DNA of 64,000 nucleotides, from positions 1-64,000 of the forward strand of contig NZ_LMHK01000003.1 in assembly GCF_001427875.1 (NCBI RefSeq), given 5' to 3'. A program made the position numbers and the translations under genes. This document shows positions 43,075-54,093 of the stretch, in pieces; within the stretch, counting starts at the first letter, position 1, and every line of letters begins with the position of its first letter. The DNA is from Devosia sp. Root685 (GTDB lineage Bacteria; Pseudomonadota; Alphaproteobacteria; Rhizobiales; Devosiaceae). The notes below the pieces were generated by a model that searched no databases, was not told the origin of the DNA, and saw nothing but the letters and a program-made list of their open reading frames with translations.

Positions 43075-46000
43075 TCACTTGAGGGTGAAACTCCCGCGCG
43101 CTTGTTCGAGAAGCTCGGACGGCAAATTCATCAATGATTCCAACTCGGTCCATAGAATTGCCGCGCGAACGGAGCGGCCGGGGAACAGCTGGCTTGCAAC
43201 CAGCGCATAAAGCGAGAGTTGCGTAACGTACCTCTGGGGCACGTCACCGGCCGTTTTCGGCGCCGTTGCGTCGGACTTGTAGTCGATCACCAACACGCTG
43301 TGGTCGTCAACTACGAGCCTGTCGATACGTCCCGAAAGGCGGATTGGTTCCCCCTCGCGAATGGCTTCCACCAGAAACGGCAATTCGGCGCGGCTATCGG
43401 GGCCGAAGAGATCGGCGAATTCCGGCCGTTCGAGAATGGAGCGGGCCTTTGGCGCGAGGCGGGCCTGCTCATCGGGCATTTCGGGCAGCAGCACGTCGAG
43501 CGCGCGGGGGATGACATTGGGCCAGAGGGTGCGGTCGATCTTGCCAAGATGCTGAAGCAGCGCGTGAAGGGCGATACCGGATTTTCGGGCGGTTTCTGCA
43601 TCGCGTACGCGTTCGGCCGTAGTGGCAAGGGCGGGTTCACTGGCACTCGCCTCATTCGCCCGCGACGGCGAGAGCGTGCGCGGCGGGGCGAAGGCGAGCA
43701 GGGGATCTGGGTCGACCCAGCGCTTGGGTGTGGCGCTGGTGATTGCGGCACCGGTTATGATAGCCGGTTGCGGGCGCACGATTGGGTAGACGAGAGACGC
43801 AAGGCCGTCTTCGCTCTCCAACATCTCGGCATTGTCGGAAAGGGCCGATTCTATGGCTTCATACCATGAGCCTTCGAGCTTGCCGGTCTGGGTCAGTGCG
43901 CCGGTGACGTAAAGCTCGTCCTCGGCGCGGGTCATGGCGACATAGAGTTTGCGCCAATATTCCTGCGCCAGATTGGCGTCGGTCTCTTCCTTGATCGCCA
44001 AGGTTACCGGCACGTGCTGGCGCTGGTTAGACGCATGAATGAGGAGCGGGCCGGGCGTGTCGGAGACGATATAGATCGGGCTGCCGATCTGCTTAGCGGC
44101 CGGCTTGCTCGCGGCATCAGCCATGATGACGACGGGTGCTTCGAGTCCCTTGGCGCCGTGCACGGTCATGACGCGAACGCCGCCGCCACCTTCGGCCAGC
44201 TCGCGCTTGATGGAAACATTGCGCTGGCGCATGTCGGCAGCAAAGCCCTGCAGCGAGGGTTGCTCGCGCTGCTCGTGGCTGAGGGCCAGTTCCAGAAATT
44301 CGGAAATGACCTCATCGACTTCCGTGCCGAGGCGCGCGTGAAAACGCTTGAGGCCCTGATCGGCATAGAGAACTTTCGCGAGGAATTCGAAGGGGCGCTC
44401 GAAGTCGAGATTGGCACGCCAGGTGGTGAGACGATCGGCGGCTGACTTTGCCGCGGGCAGGGTCGAAGCAAGAAGGGCCGACCACAGGGTCTGCCGATCG
44501 GCGCGGGTGCTGGCGAGGTTGAAGAGATCATCCTCGGAAAAATCGAACAGCGGCGAGCGAAGGAGGGCGGCGAGTTGCAGATCGTCGGCCGGATTGAGCA
44601 GCACGTCGATCAGCGCCAGGAGATCGAGCACGGCGATGTGGCCGGTGACGGCAAGCCGGTCGGCGCCGGGCGTGGGCACCTGGTATAGACGCAGGGCGCG
44701 GATGATTTCCTGAAACAGCGCGCTGCGCGACTGGACGAGGATCAGGACGTCATCGGCCGTGACGGCGCGGCCGCGTTGGGCCAAGGGGCGCTGGTTGTCG
44801 ATCCAACTTCTTATTTCGCGGGCAATGCGCATGGCGACCTGCCGCGCGGCGCTCTGTTCGGCTTCGACCGGCTCGAGCGGCCATTGGCCATCGCCGGCTT
44901 CGGATTTTTGCGCCTGTATGGGCGGCCAGAGAGTGACACTGCCGCCGGGCTGGCTGCGGGCGGCGGTGTGCAGCACCGGATCGGCAGCGAGCAGGGCAAG
45001 CTGGATATCGGAACGGGCACAAACCTTGTCGACGGCGTCGAGAATGCCTGAAAGCGTCCGAAAGCTGGTGTGGAGCGGCAGGCGGGCAAAGGCCATTTCG
45101 GCCGCTTCCGCCCGGCGGGCGAAATCGTAGCCGGTGGTGCCAAAAAGGGCCGGCTGGGCGCCCTGGAAGGAATAGATGGACTGTTTTTGATCACCCACGG
45201 CAAAGACTGAGCGCGGGCGGCGGGCAGCGCCTTCGCCGACGAAGAACTCGGCGGCCAGTGCCCTGACCACACGCCATTGCTGGTCGTTGGTATCCTGGCT
45301 TTCATCGACCAGAATATGCTCGATGCCGGCATCGAGCTTGTATTGCACCCAGGGGCCGATCTCGAGATTGTCGAGGAGATCGCCGAGGCGCTCGACGAGA
45401 TCGTCGAAATCGAGAAGGGCGCGGCGGCGCTTGTCGTCTTCGTAGCGGCGGGCGATGGCGACCAGAATGTCGAGCACGGCATTGCTGCGCTCGGCAAGCT
45501 GGGCCGCGCGGATTTCGGTATCAAGCGCGACGAGGCGGTCTTGTTCGGCGGTGAGAAGGGCCAAAAAATGCGGATGAGCGTTCTGTTCGGCCTTGGTGAG
45601 GAGGCTGGCGCGCGGCTCGCCCTTGCCGGTGAAAAAGGCGGCATAGAGCTTTTCGCGATCGGGCCGCTCGGGATCGAGCCGGGCGAGCAGATCGACGCAT
45701 TTGCGATTGCCCTCGGGATCGCCGCCCAACGTCGAGACGATATGGCGTAGTGTTTCCGGGATGAGAAGCGTGTCGCCGATGGCGCTGTCGATGAGATCGG
45801 CCGCACTCTCATGGCCGACGCCCACAAGCCGTCGCAGCCGCGCCTTGGCGGCTTCGGGATCCGCCAGCAGTGGTTTTAGGCGCGCGCCTTTGGAGAGGGC
45901 AGCGCCGATCGCTTCGGTAATATGATGGTCGCTGAGAAGCTGGAACAGGGTTTCGACCGCTCCTCCATTGGCACCGCCGCGCAGCCCCTCGGCCAAGACG

Positions 46001-46506
46001 CTTTCGCGGGCCGCGAGGATGAGCTGGGTCTGCTGATCTTCCTCGATGACCGAAAAGTCGAAGGGCACACCGGCTTCGATGGGGAAGCGATGCAGGACTG
46101 CTTCGCAAAAGGCGTGGATGGTGAGAATGCGCAGCCCGCCCGGCGTTTCAAGGGCGCGGGCAAAAAGCGTGCGGGCGGTGGTAAGGCCTGCGGCATCGGG
46201 CACGGCGCCGAGCAGGTCGTCGAGCTTTTCGCGCAGCTTGGCCTCGTCGATGACGGCCCATTGCGCCAGTTCCTGGGAGACGCGTTTGCGCATCTCAGCG
46301 GCGGCGGCCTTGGTATAGGTCAGGCAAAGAATGGATTCGGGTTTTACCCCGGCCAGCAACAGCCGCAGCACGCGGCGGGTGAGCACGAAGGTTTTGCCCG
46401 AGCCGGCATTGGCCTCCACCCAGATCGAATGGCTGGGATCAGTGGCGCGGCCCTGGGCGCGCTGGGTGTCGGAGGGGACCGTGAGTTTTCCGCGTTCTGC
46501 GCTCAT
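43075..46506 (-). CDS. addA: Double-strand break repair helicase AddA
   Basis: A 1143-residue UvrD-like helicase-nuclease. Walker A is VEANAGSGKTFVLTRR near residue 35, with ILVDESQDTNDQQW (motif II) and VRVMTVHGAKGLEAPVVIM (motif V area). The C-terminal PD-(D/E)xK nuclease has HSVLVIDYKSDA. With AddB it resects double-strand breaks, as RecBCD does elsewhere. ATG 46506 overlaps the addB stop (ATGA coupling). trxA follows. Confidence 0.96.
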   Translation of the reverse strand: MSAERGKLTVPSDTQRAQGRATDPSHSIWVEANAGSGKTFVLTRRVLRLLLAGVKPESILCLTYTKAAAAEMRKRVSQELAQWAVIDEAKLREKLDDLLGAVPDAAGLTTARTLFARALETPGGLRILTIHAFCEAVLHRFPIEAGVPFDFSVIEEDQQTQLILAARESVLAEGLRGGANGGAVETLFQLLSDHHITEAIGAALSKGARLKPLLADPEAAKARLRRLVGVGHESAADLIDSAIGDTLLIPETLRHIVSTLGGDPEGNRKCVDLLARLDPERPDREKLYAAFFTGKGEPRASLLTKAEQNAHPHFLALLTAEQDRLVALDTEIRAAQLAERSNAVLDILVAIARRYEDDKRRRALLDFDDLVERLGDLLDNLEIGPWVQYKLDAGIEHILVDESQDTNDQQWRVVRALAAEFFVGEGAARRPRSVFAVGDQKQSIYSFQGAQPALFGTTGYDFARRAEAAEMAFARLPLHTSFRTLSGILDAVDKVCARSDIQLALLAADPVLHTAARSQPGGSVTLWPPIQAQKSEAGDGQWPLEPVEAEQSAARQVAMRIAREIRSWIDNQRPLAQRGRAVTADDVLILVQSRSALFQEIIRALRLYQVPTPGADRLAVTGHIAVLDLLALIDVLLNPADDLQLAALLRSPLFDFSEDDLFNLASTRADRQTLWSALLASTLPAAKSAADRLTTWRANLDFERPFEFLAKVLYADQGLKRFHARLGTEVDEVISEFLELALSHEQREQPSLQGFAADMRQRNVSIKRELAEGGGGVRVMTVHGAKGLEAPVVIMADAASKPAAKQIGSPIYIVSDTPGPLLIHASNQRQHVPVTLAIKEETDANLAQEYWRKLYVAMTRAEDELYVTGALTQTGKLEGSWYEAIESALSDNAEMLESEDGLASLVYPIVRPQPAIITGAAITSATPKRWVDPDPLLAFAPPRTLSPSRANEASASEPALATTAERVRDAETARKSGIALHALLQHLGKIDRTLWPNVIPRALDVLLPEMPDEQARLAPKARSILERPEFADLFGPDSRAELPFLVEAIREGEPIRLSGRIDRLVVDDHSVLVIDYKSDATAPKTAGDVPQRYVTQLSLYALVASQLFPGRSVRAAILWTELESLMNLPSELLEQARGSFTLK

Positions 46507-49500
46507 GCTTCGTCCTCCCCGCCGTCGACGCTGGTCCATTCGGCGACGCGCGCCAGATGGTCATAGGCCCCGGCAAAGCGCTGGCCGGCGAGTGGCAGGA
46601 GCCGGGCCGGCATCTGGGTATCGCGGAAGAGGAAATGATCGATGTGACTTTGCAGCCTTCGGTTTATTTCGTCGGCAGCCTCCATCAGCGGCATACCGTC
46701 GGCGGCCTTGAAATCGGACGGCACAAAAGCCTCGGGGCCAAGGCCGATCTTTACATAGGTGAGGGCGCTGGTCGGCGCGGCAGTGATGTCCTTCATGGCG
46801 CCGGCCTGGGTCATGACGGCTTCCATCAGCAATTGCGGGGCCTCAAAGGCCTTCATCATCGCCGGGGTTGGCGGGGAGCCGGTTTTAAAATCCAAGATTT
46901 CGACTGTGCCGTCCATCATCTCGTCGACCCGGTCGGCCTGGCCGGTGATCTTGAACGGCTTGGCAAGATGAAGGGGCATCTCGCCTTTGATTTCGGCATG
47001 ACGTTGGCGCACGCGGGAGTGGCGCTCACGCTCGAAGGCCAGAAACTGCTCGGCGGCCGTAGCAAAGCGCTTGAGCCAGATGTCGCGGCGCTCGCCGATG
47101 GCCTCGAGACCCGAAAAGGCGTCGGCGGCGATGGTCATCAGCGTGTCGAAGGCGTCGGGCGCGGTGGGGTCGTGGCCATCGATGACGAAGCGGGCAAAGG
47201 CATCGTGGATGATGGTGCCGCGCTCGCGGGCATCGGGCACATCGCCCAGCGGATCGAGCTGGCGCAGTTTCAGGACGTGCTTGGCATAGAGGTCGTAGGG
47301 CGAGCGCATGAGCGTCTCGACCTCGGTGACCGACAGTTTTCGCGGGCGAATGCTGGCGGGGGGATTGGGCATGGGACGCGCGGCACGCTGTTCGCCATCC
47401 ACCGCGTCGATGGCGCGGGCGGCCTCGATCCAGCCATGGCCGCGCTGTCGCATGGTTTTTGCCGCGTCTTCGCCGGCAAAGGCGTCGAGCCGCTGCACGA
47501 GGCGCGAGGGCAGAGATGGGCTCGTGCCGATGCGGTCGGCATAGGCCAGGATGACCTCGGCGTTGCCCATGGCCTGGGCAAAGTCGTGGGCGGCGAGGCC
47601 CTGCAATCGTTCTGGCGGCTCGAGGCCGACAGCGAGGCGCATGCCGCGGCTGAGCCAGGGGCCGGGATCGGCCGGCTCGGGCCAGATGTCCTCGTTGAGG
47701 GCGCCAAGGATCATCAGATCGGGCGACATCAGGCGCGCTTCGATCTGGCCCCAGATGGCGATATCCCCACGGCTATCGATGCGGTTGCGCACCTGAAAGC
47801 CCTGCATCAGCGCCGAGAGAACGGCGTCGAGTCCGGCGGGTTTGAAGGCATGGCCTTCGCCGGTGAGCTTGGCCATTTCCTCGGCCCAGGCCTGCAATTC
47901 CTCGCGCCCCCGCACTGGCGCGCCGGCCGCGACGCGATCGACAGCGCTGGCAATGGCGGCGGCGAGATCGGCCGCGCGAATGAGCGGGGTGGCAAGAAGG
48001 CGGGTCAGCGGCGCCAGCGCGGCCGAGATATCGTCGAGCAGCGCAAGAATGGCGGGGGCGTGTGTTTCGTTGAGCCGACGCGCAGCGCCTTTGGGCGGAT
48101 TCTCGACGTGTTCGGCGAGTGCAGTGCGCAGGCCATCGAGACCGGGGGCGGGCCTTTGTCCGCGCAGCAGAGCCAGTTCGATATCGTCAGCGAGATTGGA
48201 AATCTCGCTACGGGTGCGGCCGAAAAGGCTGGCGCGATTGCGGAGCAGCGAGATCAGATCAACCGCAGCGCATTGGTTGACCGCAAGGGTGAGGATCTGC
48301 CGGGCCAGGCGGCCTACGGTCGACTGGAACAGCGGAGCGCCGGCCGCGTCGTCGACGACGACGCCGAAGCGCGAGAGTTCGGCGGCGATGCGGCGGGCGA
48401 GATTGCGGTCGGGCGTGATGATACCGACAGTCTGTTTGTTGGCGAGCGCGTCACGGGCGGCGATGGCGATGGCGCGGGCTTCCTCGTCCTCGTGTCGCGC
48501 GGCGATAATCGAGACGCCTGCAAGAGCGGCGTCGCGGGTTTCGGCGTCGGGACGCTGTGCGGCCCAAAAGGCGGTTTCCGAGGTTAGGGCCAGGGCGCGG
48601 TGGAGAAGCGCCGTGCGGGGGTGTTCGACGCGCGCGAGTTCGATCACCTCTGCCGGGCTGGTGCCCAGGGTGCGAAGCAGTTTTGCGAGGTGATATTGCG
48701 GATGCCCATGGGGGCTCTGATCGGGATCGAGGAGGGCCGCGTGGGTGTCGGACGACATGTTTGTATCAAGGCCCGGCAAGACCAGGGCTCCGCGCGGCAG
48801 ACGTTCGAGGGCCTTGAGGAGGCGCGCGGTGGCGGGGATTGAGCCGGTCGAACCGGCAGCGATGACGGGGCGATCGCCATAGATGAACGGCGCGGCATCG
48901 GCTTGCCGATCGAGGCGGGCGCCGCGCAGCTGGGACGGATCGGCCCGCTCCTTTTCGGCCAGCATAAGGGGCCAGGCGGTCAGGGCAATATCGAGAAAGG
49001 TCAGCGTCTGCTGCCAATAGGCGCCAAGTTCGGGGCCGAGCTGACCGCCGAGCGCGCGCAATTCGCTGGTGCCGCGTTCGGCAATGGCGAGATCGTCAAA
49101 AACAAGCGCGAGGGAATCGGTCATGTAGAAGATTTCGGCCGCCGTCGGCGGGCTCGAAAAAGCTTCTTTGCCCGCGGCACTCGTGGCCCAGGCGGCAACG
49201 AGATGAGAAAGCAGCAGCCTGCGCTGCAGCGTGCTCGCGGCTCTCAGTTCGGGCGGGGCGTCGAAGGGCGGCAGGAAGGGTTCTTCATCGCCATCATCGC
49301 CGCCAAAGGTGCGAATGTCAGGCAGGAGGCCGGTAAATTTTGGGTGCCCGGCAAAGGCCTCGCCCAGAGTTTCGCGGGCGCGCTGGGTGGGCAGGATGAC
49401 GGTGATGTCACTGAGCCAGAATGGGCCCTGCCTCGGCCAATCGCCGAGCACGCGGCCATCGAGAATGGCGTCCGCCAGCGTCGGCAGGAAGGGGGCGTTT

Positions 49501-49523
49501 GGGGCGATGGAATAGATGGTCAT
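46503..49523 (-). CDS. addB: Double-strand break repair protein AddB
   Basis: A 1006-residue partner of AddA in the alphaproteobacterial form (TIGR02786-like). The inactivated helicase region shows no clear Walker A. The C-terminal nuclease keeps EILDFKTGSPPT, and the iron-sulfur cysteines seen in Bacillus AddB are not evident. Start MTIYSIAPNAPFLPTLADAI at 49523 overlaps the upstream nucleotidyltransferase stop by four bases. Confidence 0.93.
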   Translation of the reverse strand: MTIYSIAPNAPFLPTLADAILDGRVLGDWPRQGPFWLSDITVILPTQRARETLGEAFAGHPKFTGLLPDIRTFGGDDGDEEPFLPPFDAPPELRAASTLQRRLLLSHLVAAWATSAAGKEAFSSPPTAAEIFYMTDSLALVFDDLAIAERGTSELRALGGQLGPELGAYWQQTLTFLDIALTAWPLMLAEKERADPSQLRGARLDRQADAAPFIYGDRPVIAAGSTGSIPATARLLKALERLPRGALVLPGLDTNMSSDTHAALLDPDQSPHGHPQYHLAKLLRTLGTSPAEVIELARVEHPRTALLHRALALTSETAFWAAQRPDAETRDAALAGVSIIAARHEDEEARAIAIAARDALANKQTVGIITPDRNLARRIAAELSRFGVVVDDAAGAPLFQSTVGRLARQILTLAVNQCAAVDLISLLRNRASLFGRTRSEISNLADDIELALLRGQRPAPGLDGLRTALAEHVENPPKGAARRLNETHAPAILALLDDISAALAPLTRLLATPLIRAADLAAAIASAVDRVAAGAPVRGREELQAWAEEMAKLTGEGHAFKPAGLDAVLSALMQGFQVRNRIDSRGDIAIWGQIEARLMSPDLMILGALNEDIWPEPADPGPWLSRGMRLAVGLEPPERLQGLAAHDFAQAMGNAEVILAYADRIGTSPSLPSRLVQRLDAFAGEDAAKTMRQRGHGWIEAARAIDAVDGEQRAARPMPNPPASIRPRKLSVTEVETLMRSPYDLYAKHVLKLRQLDPLGDVPDARERGTIIHDAFARFVIDGHDPTAPDAFDTLMTIAADAFSGLEAIGERRDIWLKRFATAAEQFLAFERERHSRVRQRHAEIKGEMPLHLAKPFKITGQADRVDEMMDGTVEILDFKTGSPPTPAMMKAFEAPQLLMEAVMTQAGAMKDITAAPTSALTYVKIGLGPEAFVPSDFKAADGMPLMEAADEINRRLQSHIDHFLFRDTQMPARLLPLAGQRFAGAYDHLARVAEWTSVDGGEDEA

Positions 49524-50215
49524 GGCTGAACAAGCAGACGTTCGGCTTCGGCAAGCCCGGTTGGGTCGCCGACATGGAACCACGGCGCGTCGAGGACGAC
49601 GCCTTTGAGGGTTTCGCGCTCGAGCGCTGCTTCGAGCAGCGGATAAAGCGAGAATTTCCCGTCTGGCGTATCGGCAAAACCCGCGCTGCCGAGCAGCAGC
49701 ACGCCGCCATAAATGACCGGCGCGCCATAGTCGCGGGTCACAAGGCCATCAGGCGCGAGACAAAAATCGTGGCTGCGCGAAAAGCCCGCGGCGCGGCGCG
49801 GCTGTACGCAGAGTATGACGATGTCTTGAGGGCCGGTATGGCGGGCGATCATGCGGGCGAGTGGCTTGTCGCTGCCGGCCGGCCAGAAGGCGTCGGTGTT
49901 CATCACGAAGAAGGGGTCGGAATGGAGCATGGGCAGCGCCCGCTTCACGCCGCCACCGGTGCCTAAAAGTTCGTCTTCGCGGCTGACTTTGAGGAGACCG
50001 CCGAAATGGGCCAGCACCTGATCGGCCAGGTAATGCGCATTGGCAACGAAGCGCTTGGCGCCTTCGGCCCGCGCATTGTCCATGACGCGTTCGATGAGGG
50101 GTATGCCGCCGACGGGAATGAGGGGCTTTGGCAGGGCATCCGTCAGCGGGCGCATGCGGGTGCCGAGGCCGGCGGCGAGCAGCATCACATCGGGGAATCG
50201 GTCTTGGGTGTTCAT
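49520..50215 (-). CDS. MurU-like nucleotidyltransferase (N-acetylmuramate-1-phosphate uridylyltransferase type)
   Basis: A 231-residue NTP transferase. Signature MLLAAGLGTRMRPLTDALPKPLIPVGG, acceptor loop LLGTGGGVKRALP and the metal Asp in FFVMNTDAFW. Size and motifs fit MurU of the MurNAc recycling bypass rather than the larger GlmU. In relatives it stands between an aminoglycoside-phosphotransferase-like gene (amgK-like) with tsaE and addB; those two are missing upstream here. Confidence 0.85.
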   Translation of the reverse strand: MNTQDRFPDVMLLAAGLGTRMRPLTDALPKPLIPVGGIPLIERVMDNARAEGAKRFVANAHYLADQVLAHFGGLLKVSREDELLGTGGGVKRALPMLHSDPFFVMNTDAFWPAGSDKPLARMIARHTGPQDIVILCVQPRRAAGFSRSHDFCLAPDGLVTRDYGAPVIYGGVLLLGSAGFADTPDGKFSLYPLLEAALERETLKGVVLDAPWFHVGDPTGLAEAERLLVQP

Positions 50216-50272
50216 GCCGGGATAGAACCGGGCATGGGGGGCATTGTCCAGTGTTGGCAGCGGTGCGCGGCT

Positions 50273-50383
50273 ACCCCCACCTAGCCTCCCCCTGGTAGGG
50301 GGAGGGACCTATCGAGTTTGCTGAACGGCTGGTGAGCCACCGAAGTACCCCTCCCCCTAGGAGGGGGAGGTTGGGTGGGGGGT
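50273..50383. repeat. GGGGGAGG-type inverted repeat after the chemoreceptor gene
   Basis: CCCCCACCTAGCCTCCCCCT at the left and GGGGGAGGTTGGGTGGGGGG at the right, each next to a partner hairpin. It lies exactly where the addB gene cluster stops resembling other genomes. Confidence 0.8.
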
Positions 50384-50387
50384 GGTT

Positions 50388-52880
50388 CTAAAACTCCGAC
50401 CAGTCCTCAAGTTTTGGCGCGGCATTGCCGCTGCTGCGGCGGAGATAGGTGCTGGCGACAGATTTGAGCTTGTCCTGCATGCCTTTTATGCCGCGGGTCG
50501 GTTCAGCCTCACGAATCGGCGCCGCCGAAACCGTGAACTGCTCGACGATCTGGTCGAGGCGCACGGCCTGGCCTTCGGTTTGTTCGATGGCGGCATTGGT
50601 TTCTTCGACCAGCGCCGCATTATGCTGGGTCATCTCGTCCATCTGACGGACGGCGATCGTAACCTCTTCGATGGCCGAGGCCTGGGTGCGGCTACCCCTG
50701 GCGATGGCTTCGAGATCGGCGGTGTTTTCGCGGATGGCGTCGAGCATGCCGGAGAGTTTTCCGGCAGCATTGCCTACGAGCTGAGTGCCGCCCTTCACTT
50801 CGCTCGCCGATTGTTCGATGAGCACCTTTACGTCGGCCGAGGCGCTGGCGGCGGATTGGGCGAGGCGACGCACTTCGACGGCGACGACCGCAAACCCCTT
50901 GCCGGCTTCCCCGGCACGCGCGGCTTCGACCGAGGCGTTGAGCGCGAGGAGATTGGTCTGGAAGGCGATGTCGTCTATGAGGCCGATGATGTTGGAGATT
51001 TTTGCCGAGGAAGCGGTGATCCGGTCCATGGCCTTGGTCGCCTGGCTCATCACCTCGCCGCCCTCTTCGGCAGCTTGTGAAACATTGCGGGCCTTCTTGC
51101 TGGCCGCTTCCGCCTTGCCGGCATTGTCGAGGACGGTGGAAGCGAGTTGCTCCATCGTGGCCGAGGTTTCTTCGATGGTGGCGGCCTGGCGCGTCGTGCG
51201 TTCGGAAAGATCGTTCGCACCCGAAAGAATTTCGCCGGTGGCGCGTTTTAGCGTGCCGGAAGTGGCGCGGAGCTGGCCGACGATATCGCCAAGCCGTTCG
51301 GCCACGGCATTGGTGTCGTCCTTGAGGCGGGCAAAGGCGCCTTGATAGTCGCCGTTGACGCGGTGCGTGAGGTCGGTGTCGGCAAGGGCCGAGAGCACCG
51401 AACCGGTTTCAGCAAGGCCACGGTCGACGGTTTCGACGAGCCGGTTGACCGAGCGGGCGAGCGTATTGAGCTCGGCATCGGGAAATTTGGCTTCGACGCG
51501 ATGGGTGAAATCGCCGGAGACGGCCGCTTCCACGACGTCGCCAAAGGCGCGCTGCAGGGTCACCATCATTTCGGCGCGTTCGGCCTGATTGCGAAGGGCC
51601 TGCGCCGCTTCGGCCTCGGTCAGCTGGCTGATCTTGCGGCCGTTTTCGCGGAATACTTCGACGGCCCGGGCCATGGCGCCGAGTTCGTCGCTCCGCGTTG
51701 TGCCTGGCACTTCGGCGTCGAAATCGCCGGCGGCGACGGTTTCCATCGTGCCGGTGAGGCGAGTGATCGGCTTGGTGATGGAGCGGGAAAACAAAAGACT
51801 GAGGACGGCGACCACGGCGAGGAGGCCCGCGCCGATGGCGAACATCATGTTGCGCATCTGGGCGACGGGCGCCAAAACCTCGTCCTGCGCCATGATGGCG
51901 ACAGCGGCCCAAGGCTCGCCCTTGGTCGTGATGGGTGCGCCCGCGACCAGCATGGGGGTGGCGCGATAGTCGGTGGTTTCCCCGATCGTGTGACTGCCGG
52001 CAATGGCGGCGTCAAGCACCGGGCCGGCAAAGCCGGTTTTGAGCGCATCATTGTCGGGCGTAAAAATGGAATCCGAGCGCAACACGCCATTGGCGCCGAC
52101 GACGATGACTTCGCCGGTTTCCCCGAGCCCGGTGCGATCGCCGACGACCCCGTCGAGCACTTCGGAGGGCAGCTGGAAGGCGACGACGCCGATCTTGCGG
52201 CCCTGGGCGTTGAAGACGGGCTTGGCAAAGAAGCTGGCGGGGAGACCTGCGGCAGGTGCGTAGGCCTCATAGTCGGCAAAGGCCATGTCATTGTCGTTTT
52301 CGATTGTCAGGGCCTGGGCAAAGACCCGGCCGAGGCCGGTTGACGTCAGCGGGCCTCCCTCGGCAAGGCTTGTGCCGAATTCATGGCCCTTCTGGAGCGA
52401 GTAAACGACAAAGCCCTTCAAATCCATCAGGTAGAAATCGCGATAACCGCGGGCTACCACCTTGTTGCGGAAACCCGGCTGGAAGCGGGTATGAGTGACG
52501 TCATAGGCGCCAGTGGTACCCAACGTATCGAGCGCCGAGAGATTGGCTTTGTCGGGGTTGTCATCGACATAGAGTTTGCGGACTTCGGCGGTCGGATCGA
52601 CCTTGAACTGCAGCCAGGCGCCGGCAAAGTCACGCAGCGCCTGCTGGGTATCGGCAGAGCGTGCGGTGGCGACGAGGTCTTCCTCGACGCCATGAATATA
52701 GGACGACACCTGCCGCGCGCGCTCGGAGGCGAGGGTGGCAAGGGTGTTCTCCGCCGAGGTACGCAAGGCCTGCGAACCGATGATATAGCTGGCGAGGCCG
52801 ACGCCCGCGCTGACGAGGAGAGCGGAGCCCAATAGGGCGAGCGGCAGTTTCCGGGCTATGGGCAGGGAGAAGCGGCGCAT
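50388..52880 (-). CDS. Methyl-accepting chemotaxis protein
   Basis: An 830-residue receptor. TM1 is near residues 12-35, a double-Cache periplasmic sensor runs to about 330, TM2 ([18 protein letters not shown]) is near 345-365, then HAMP ([20 protein letters not shown]), a second HAMP-like stretch and the signalling domain with hairpin tip [20 protein letters not shown]. The last residues are EDWSEF, a W-x-x-F ending like the CheR-binding pentapeptide. No che genes are nearby. Confidence 0.93.
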   Translation of the reverse strand: MRRFSLPIARKLPLALLGSALLVSAGVGLASYIIGSQALRTSAENTLATLASERARQVSSYIHGVEEDLVATARSADTQQALRDFAGAWLQFKVDPTAEVRKLYVDDNPDKANLSALDTLGTTGAYDVTHTRFQPGFRNKVVARGYRDFYLMDLKGFVVYSLQKGHEFGTSLAEGGPLTSTGLGRVFAQALTIENDNDMAFADYEAYAPAAGLPASFFAKPVFNAQGRKIGVVAFQLPSEVLDGVVGDRTGLGETGEVIVVGANGVLRSDSIFTPDNDALKTGFAGPVLDAAIAGSHTIGETTDYRATPMLVAGAPITTKGEPWAAVAIMAQDEVLAPVAQMRNMMFAIGAGLLAVVAVLSLLFSRSITKPITRLTGTMETVAAGDFDAEVPGTTRSDELGAMARAVEVFRENGRKISQLTEAEAAQALRNQAERAEMMVTLQRAFGDVVEAAVSGDFTHRVEAKFPDAELNTLARSVNRLVETVDRGLAETGSVLSALADTDLTHRVNGDYQGAFARLKDDTNAVAERLGDIVGQLRATSGTLKRATGEILSGANDLSERTTRQAATIEETSATMEQLASTVLDNAGKAEAASKKARNVSQAAEEGGEVMSQATKAMDRITASSAKISNIIGLIDDIAFQTNLLALNASVEAARAGEAGKGFAVVAVEVRRLAQSAASASADVKVLIEQSASEVKGGTQLVGNAAGKLSGMLDAIRENTADLEAIARGSRTQASAIEEVTIAVRQMDEMTQHNAALVEETNAAIEQTEGQAVRLDQIVEQFTVSAAPIREAEPTRGIKGMQDKLKSVASTYLRRSSGNAAPKLEDWSEF

Positions 52881-52976
52881 CTGTGTCCTCGCAAAGGCGC
52901 GCCAGTCCGAATCCCTTCGGCAGGCGCGCTGTTTTTTGCGAGGTTAGGCGAACGCCGTTAAATGCGGGTAAAGGCC

Positions 52977-53951
52977 TTATTCAGCGTGGGCGGCAGCGGG
53001 AGCGAGGTCGTCGTCGCCTTCTGCGGCAACGGCTGCGTCACGAAGGCTCGACTGCGCGGCGATAGCTTTGCTGGTCGAACCCGAAAGCTCGTCATTGGCC
53101 GGAGCGCGGGTGAGAATGCTGGCGAGCGAGCCGATGGTGGAGCGCAGGTTATGGCGGTGGACGACCATATCGACCATGCCGTGCTCATAGAGATATTCCG
53201 AGCGCTGGAAGCCTTTTGGCAGCTTTTCACGGATGGTCTGCTCGATAACGCGCTGGCCGGCAAAGCCGATCAGGGCGCCCGGCTCGGCGATGTGGACGTC
53301 GCCCAGCATGGCGTAGGAGGCGGTGACGCCGCCCGTGGTCGGGTTGGTGAGAACCACGAAAAATGGCAGCCCTGCTTCACGCAGGCGCAGCACGGCGACG
53401 GTGGTGCGCGGCATCTGCATCAGCGACAGAACGCCTTCCTGCATGCGCGCGCCGCCGGAGGCGACGAAGAGGATGAAAGGCGTCTTGCGCTCGACAGCGG
53501 TTTCAAGCCCGGCAATGATCGCCTGACCCCCGGCCATGCCGAGAGAGCCGGCAAGGAAATCAAAATCCTGCACGGCGACGGTGACGGGGCGCTGATAGAG
53601 CTTGCCGGTCGCGACCAGAACGGAATCGTCATAGCCAGTCTTGGCGCGATTTTCCTTGAGCTGATCGACATAGCGCTTCTGGGCGCGGAATTTCAAGGGA
53701 TCAGCCGGGACCGAGGCGGCCGGCACGAGATCATAGGCGCCATCATCGAGGAAATTGGCCAGCCGGTCGGCTGGCTTGATTTTCATGTGGTAGCCCGAAT
53801 TCGGCACCACCCACTGATTGGCCTCGAGATCGCGATAGAACACCATCTCGCCGGACTCGGGGTCTTTCACCCAAAGGTTTTCCGGCGTGTCGCGCTTGTT
53901 GTTGAGGAACGAGCGGATTTTGGGGCGGACGAAATTGTCGATCCAGTTCAT
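52977..53951 (-). CDS. accD: Acetyl-CoA carboxylase carboxyltransferase beta subunit
   Basis: A 324-residue subunit of the carboxyltransferase (malonyl-CoA formation). Core motifs [32 protein letters not shown] and [16 protein letters not shown] are intact. The N-terminal region, where E. coli AccD has a four-Cys zinc ribbon, reads [20 protein letters not shown] with no cysteine at all. A Glu/Ala-rich tail follows the core. ATG 53951 gives [12 protein letters not shown]. It lies downstream of trpA. Confidence 0.95.
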   Translation of the reverse strand: MNWIDNFVRPKIRSFLNNKRDTPENLWVKDPESGEMVFYRDLEANQWVVPNSGYHMKIKPADRLANFLDDGAYDLVPAASVPADPLKFRAQKRYVDQLKENRAKTGYDDSVLVATGKLYQRPVTVAVQDFDFLAGSLGMAGGQAIIAGLETAVERKTPFILFVASGGARMQEGVLSLMQMPRTTVAVLRLREAGLPFFVVLTNPTTGGVTASYAMLGDVHIAEPGALIGFAGQRVIEQTIREKLPKGFQRSEYLYEHGMVDMVVHRHNLRSTIGSLASILTRAPANDELSGSTSKAIAAQSSLRDAAVAAEGDDDLAPAAAHAE

Positions 53952-54093
53952 GGCGCGGCCTTTCGCGGTGAGCTCTGGCGTTTCTCTGAAACGCTTTTGG
54001 GACGTCACCTAAACGTCAATTGTGGCAATTCTTATCAGGTGGGAAGGGCCGCGGCAAAGGCTGGCTTGCCTCTATCCACCTTCATAGCGCGGT

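Noticed and set aside
46557-48587. A 676-codon open frame opposite addB
   Set aside because: Shadow frame; addB on the other strand is coupled to its neighbours at both ends.
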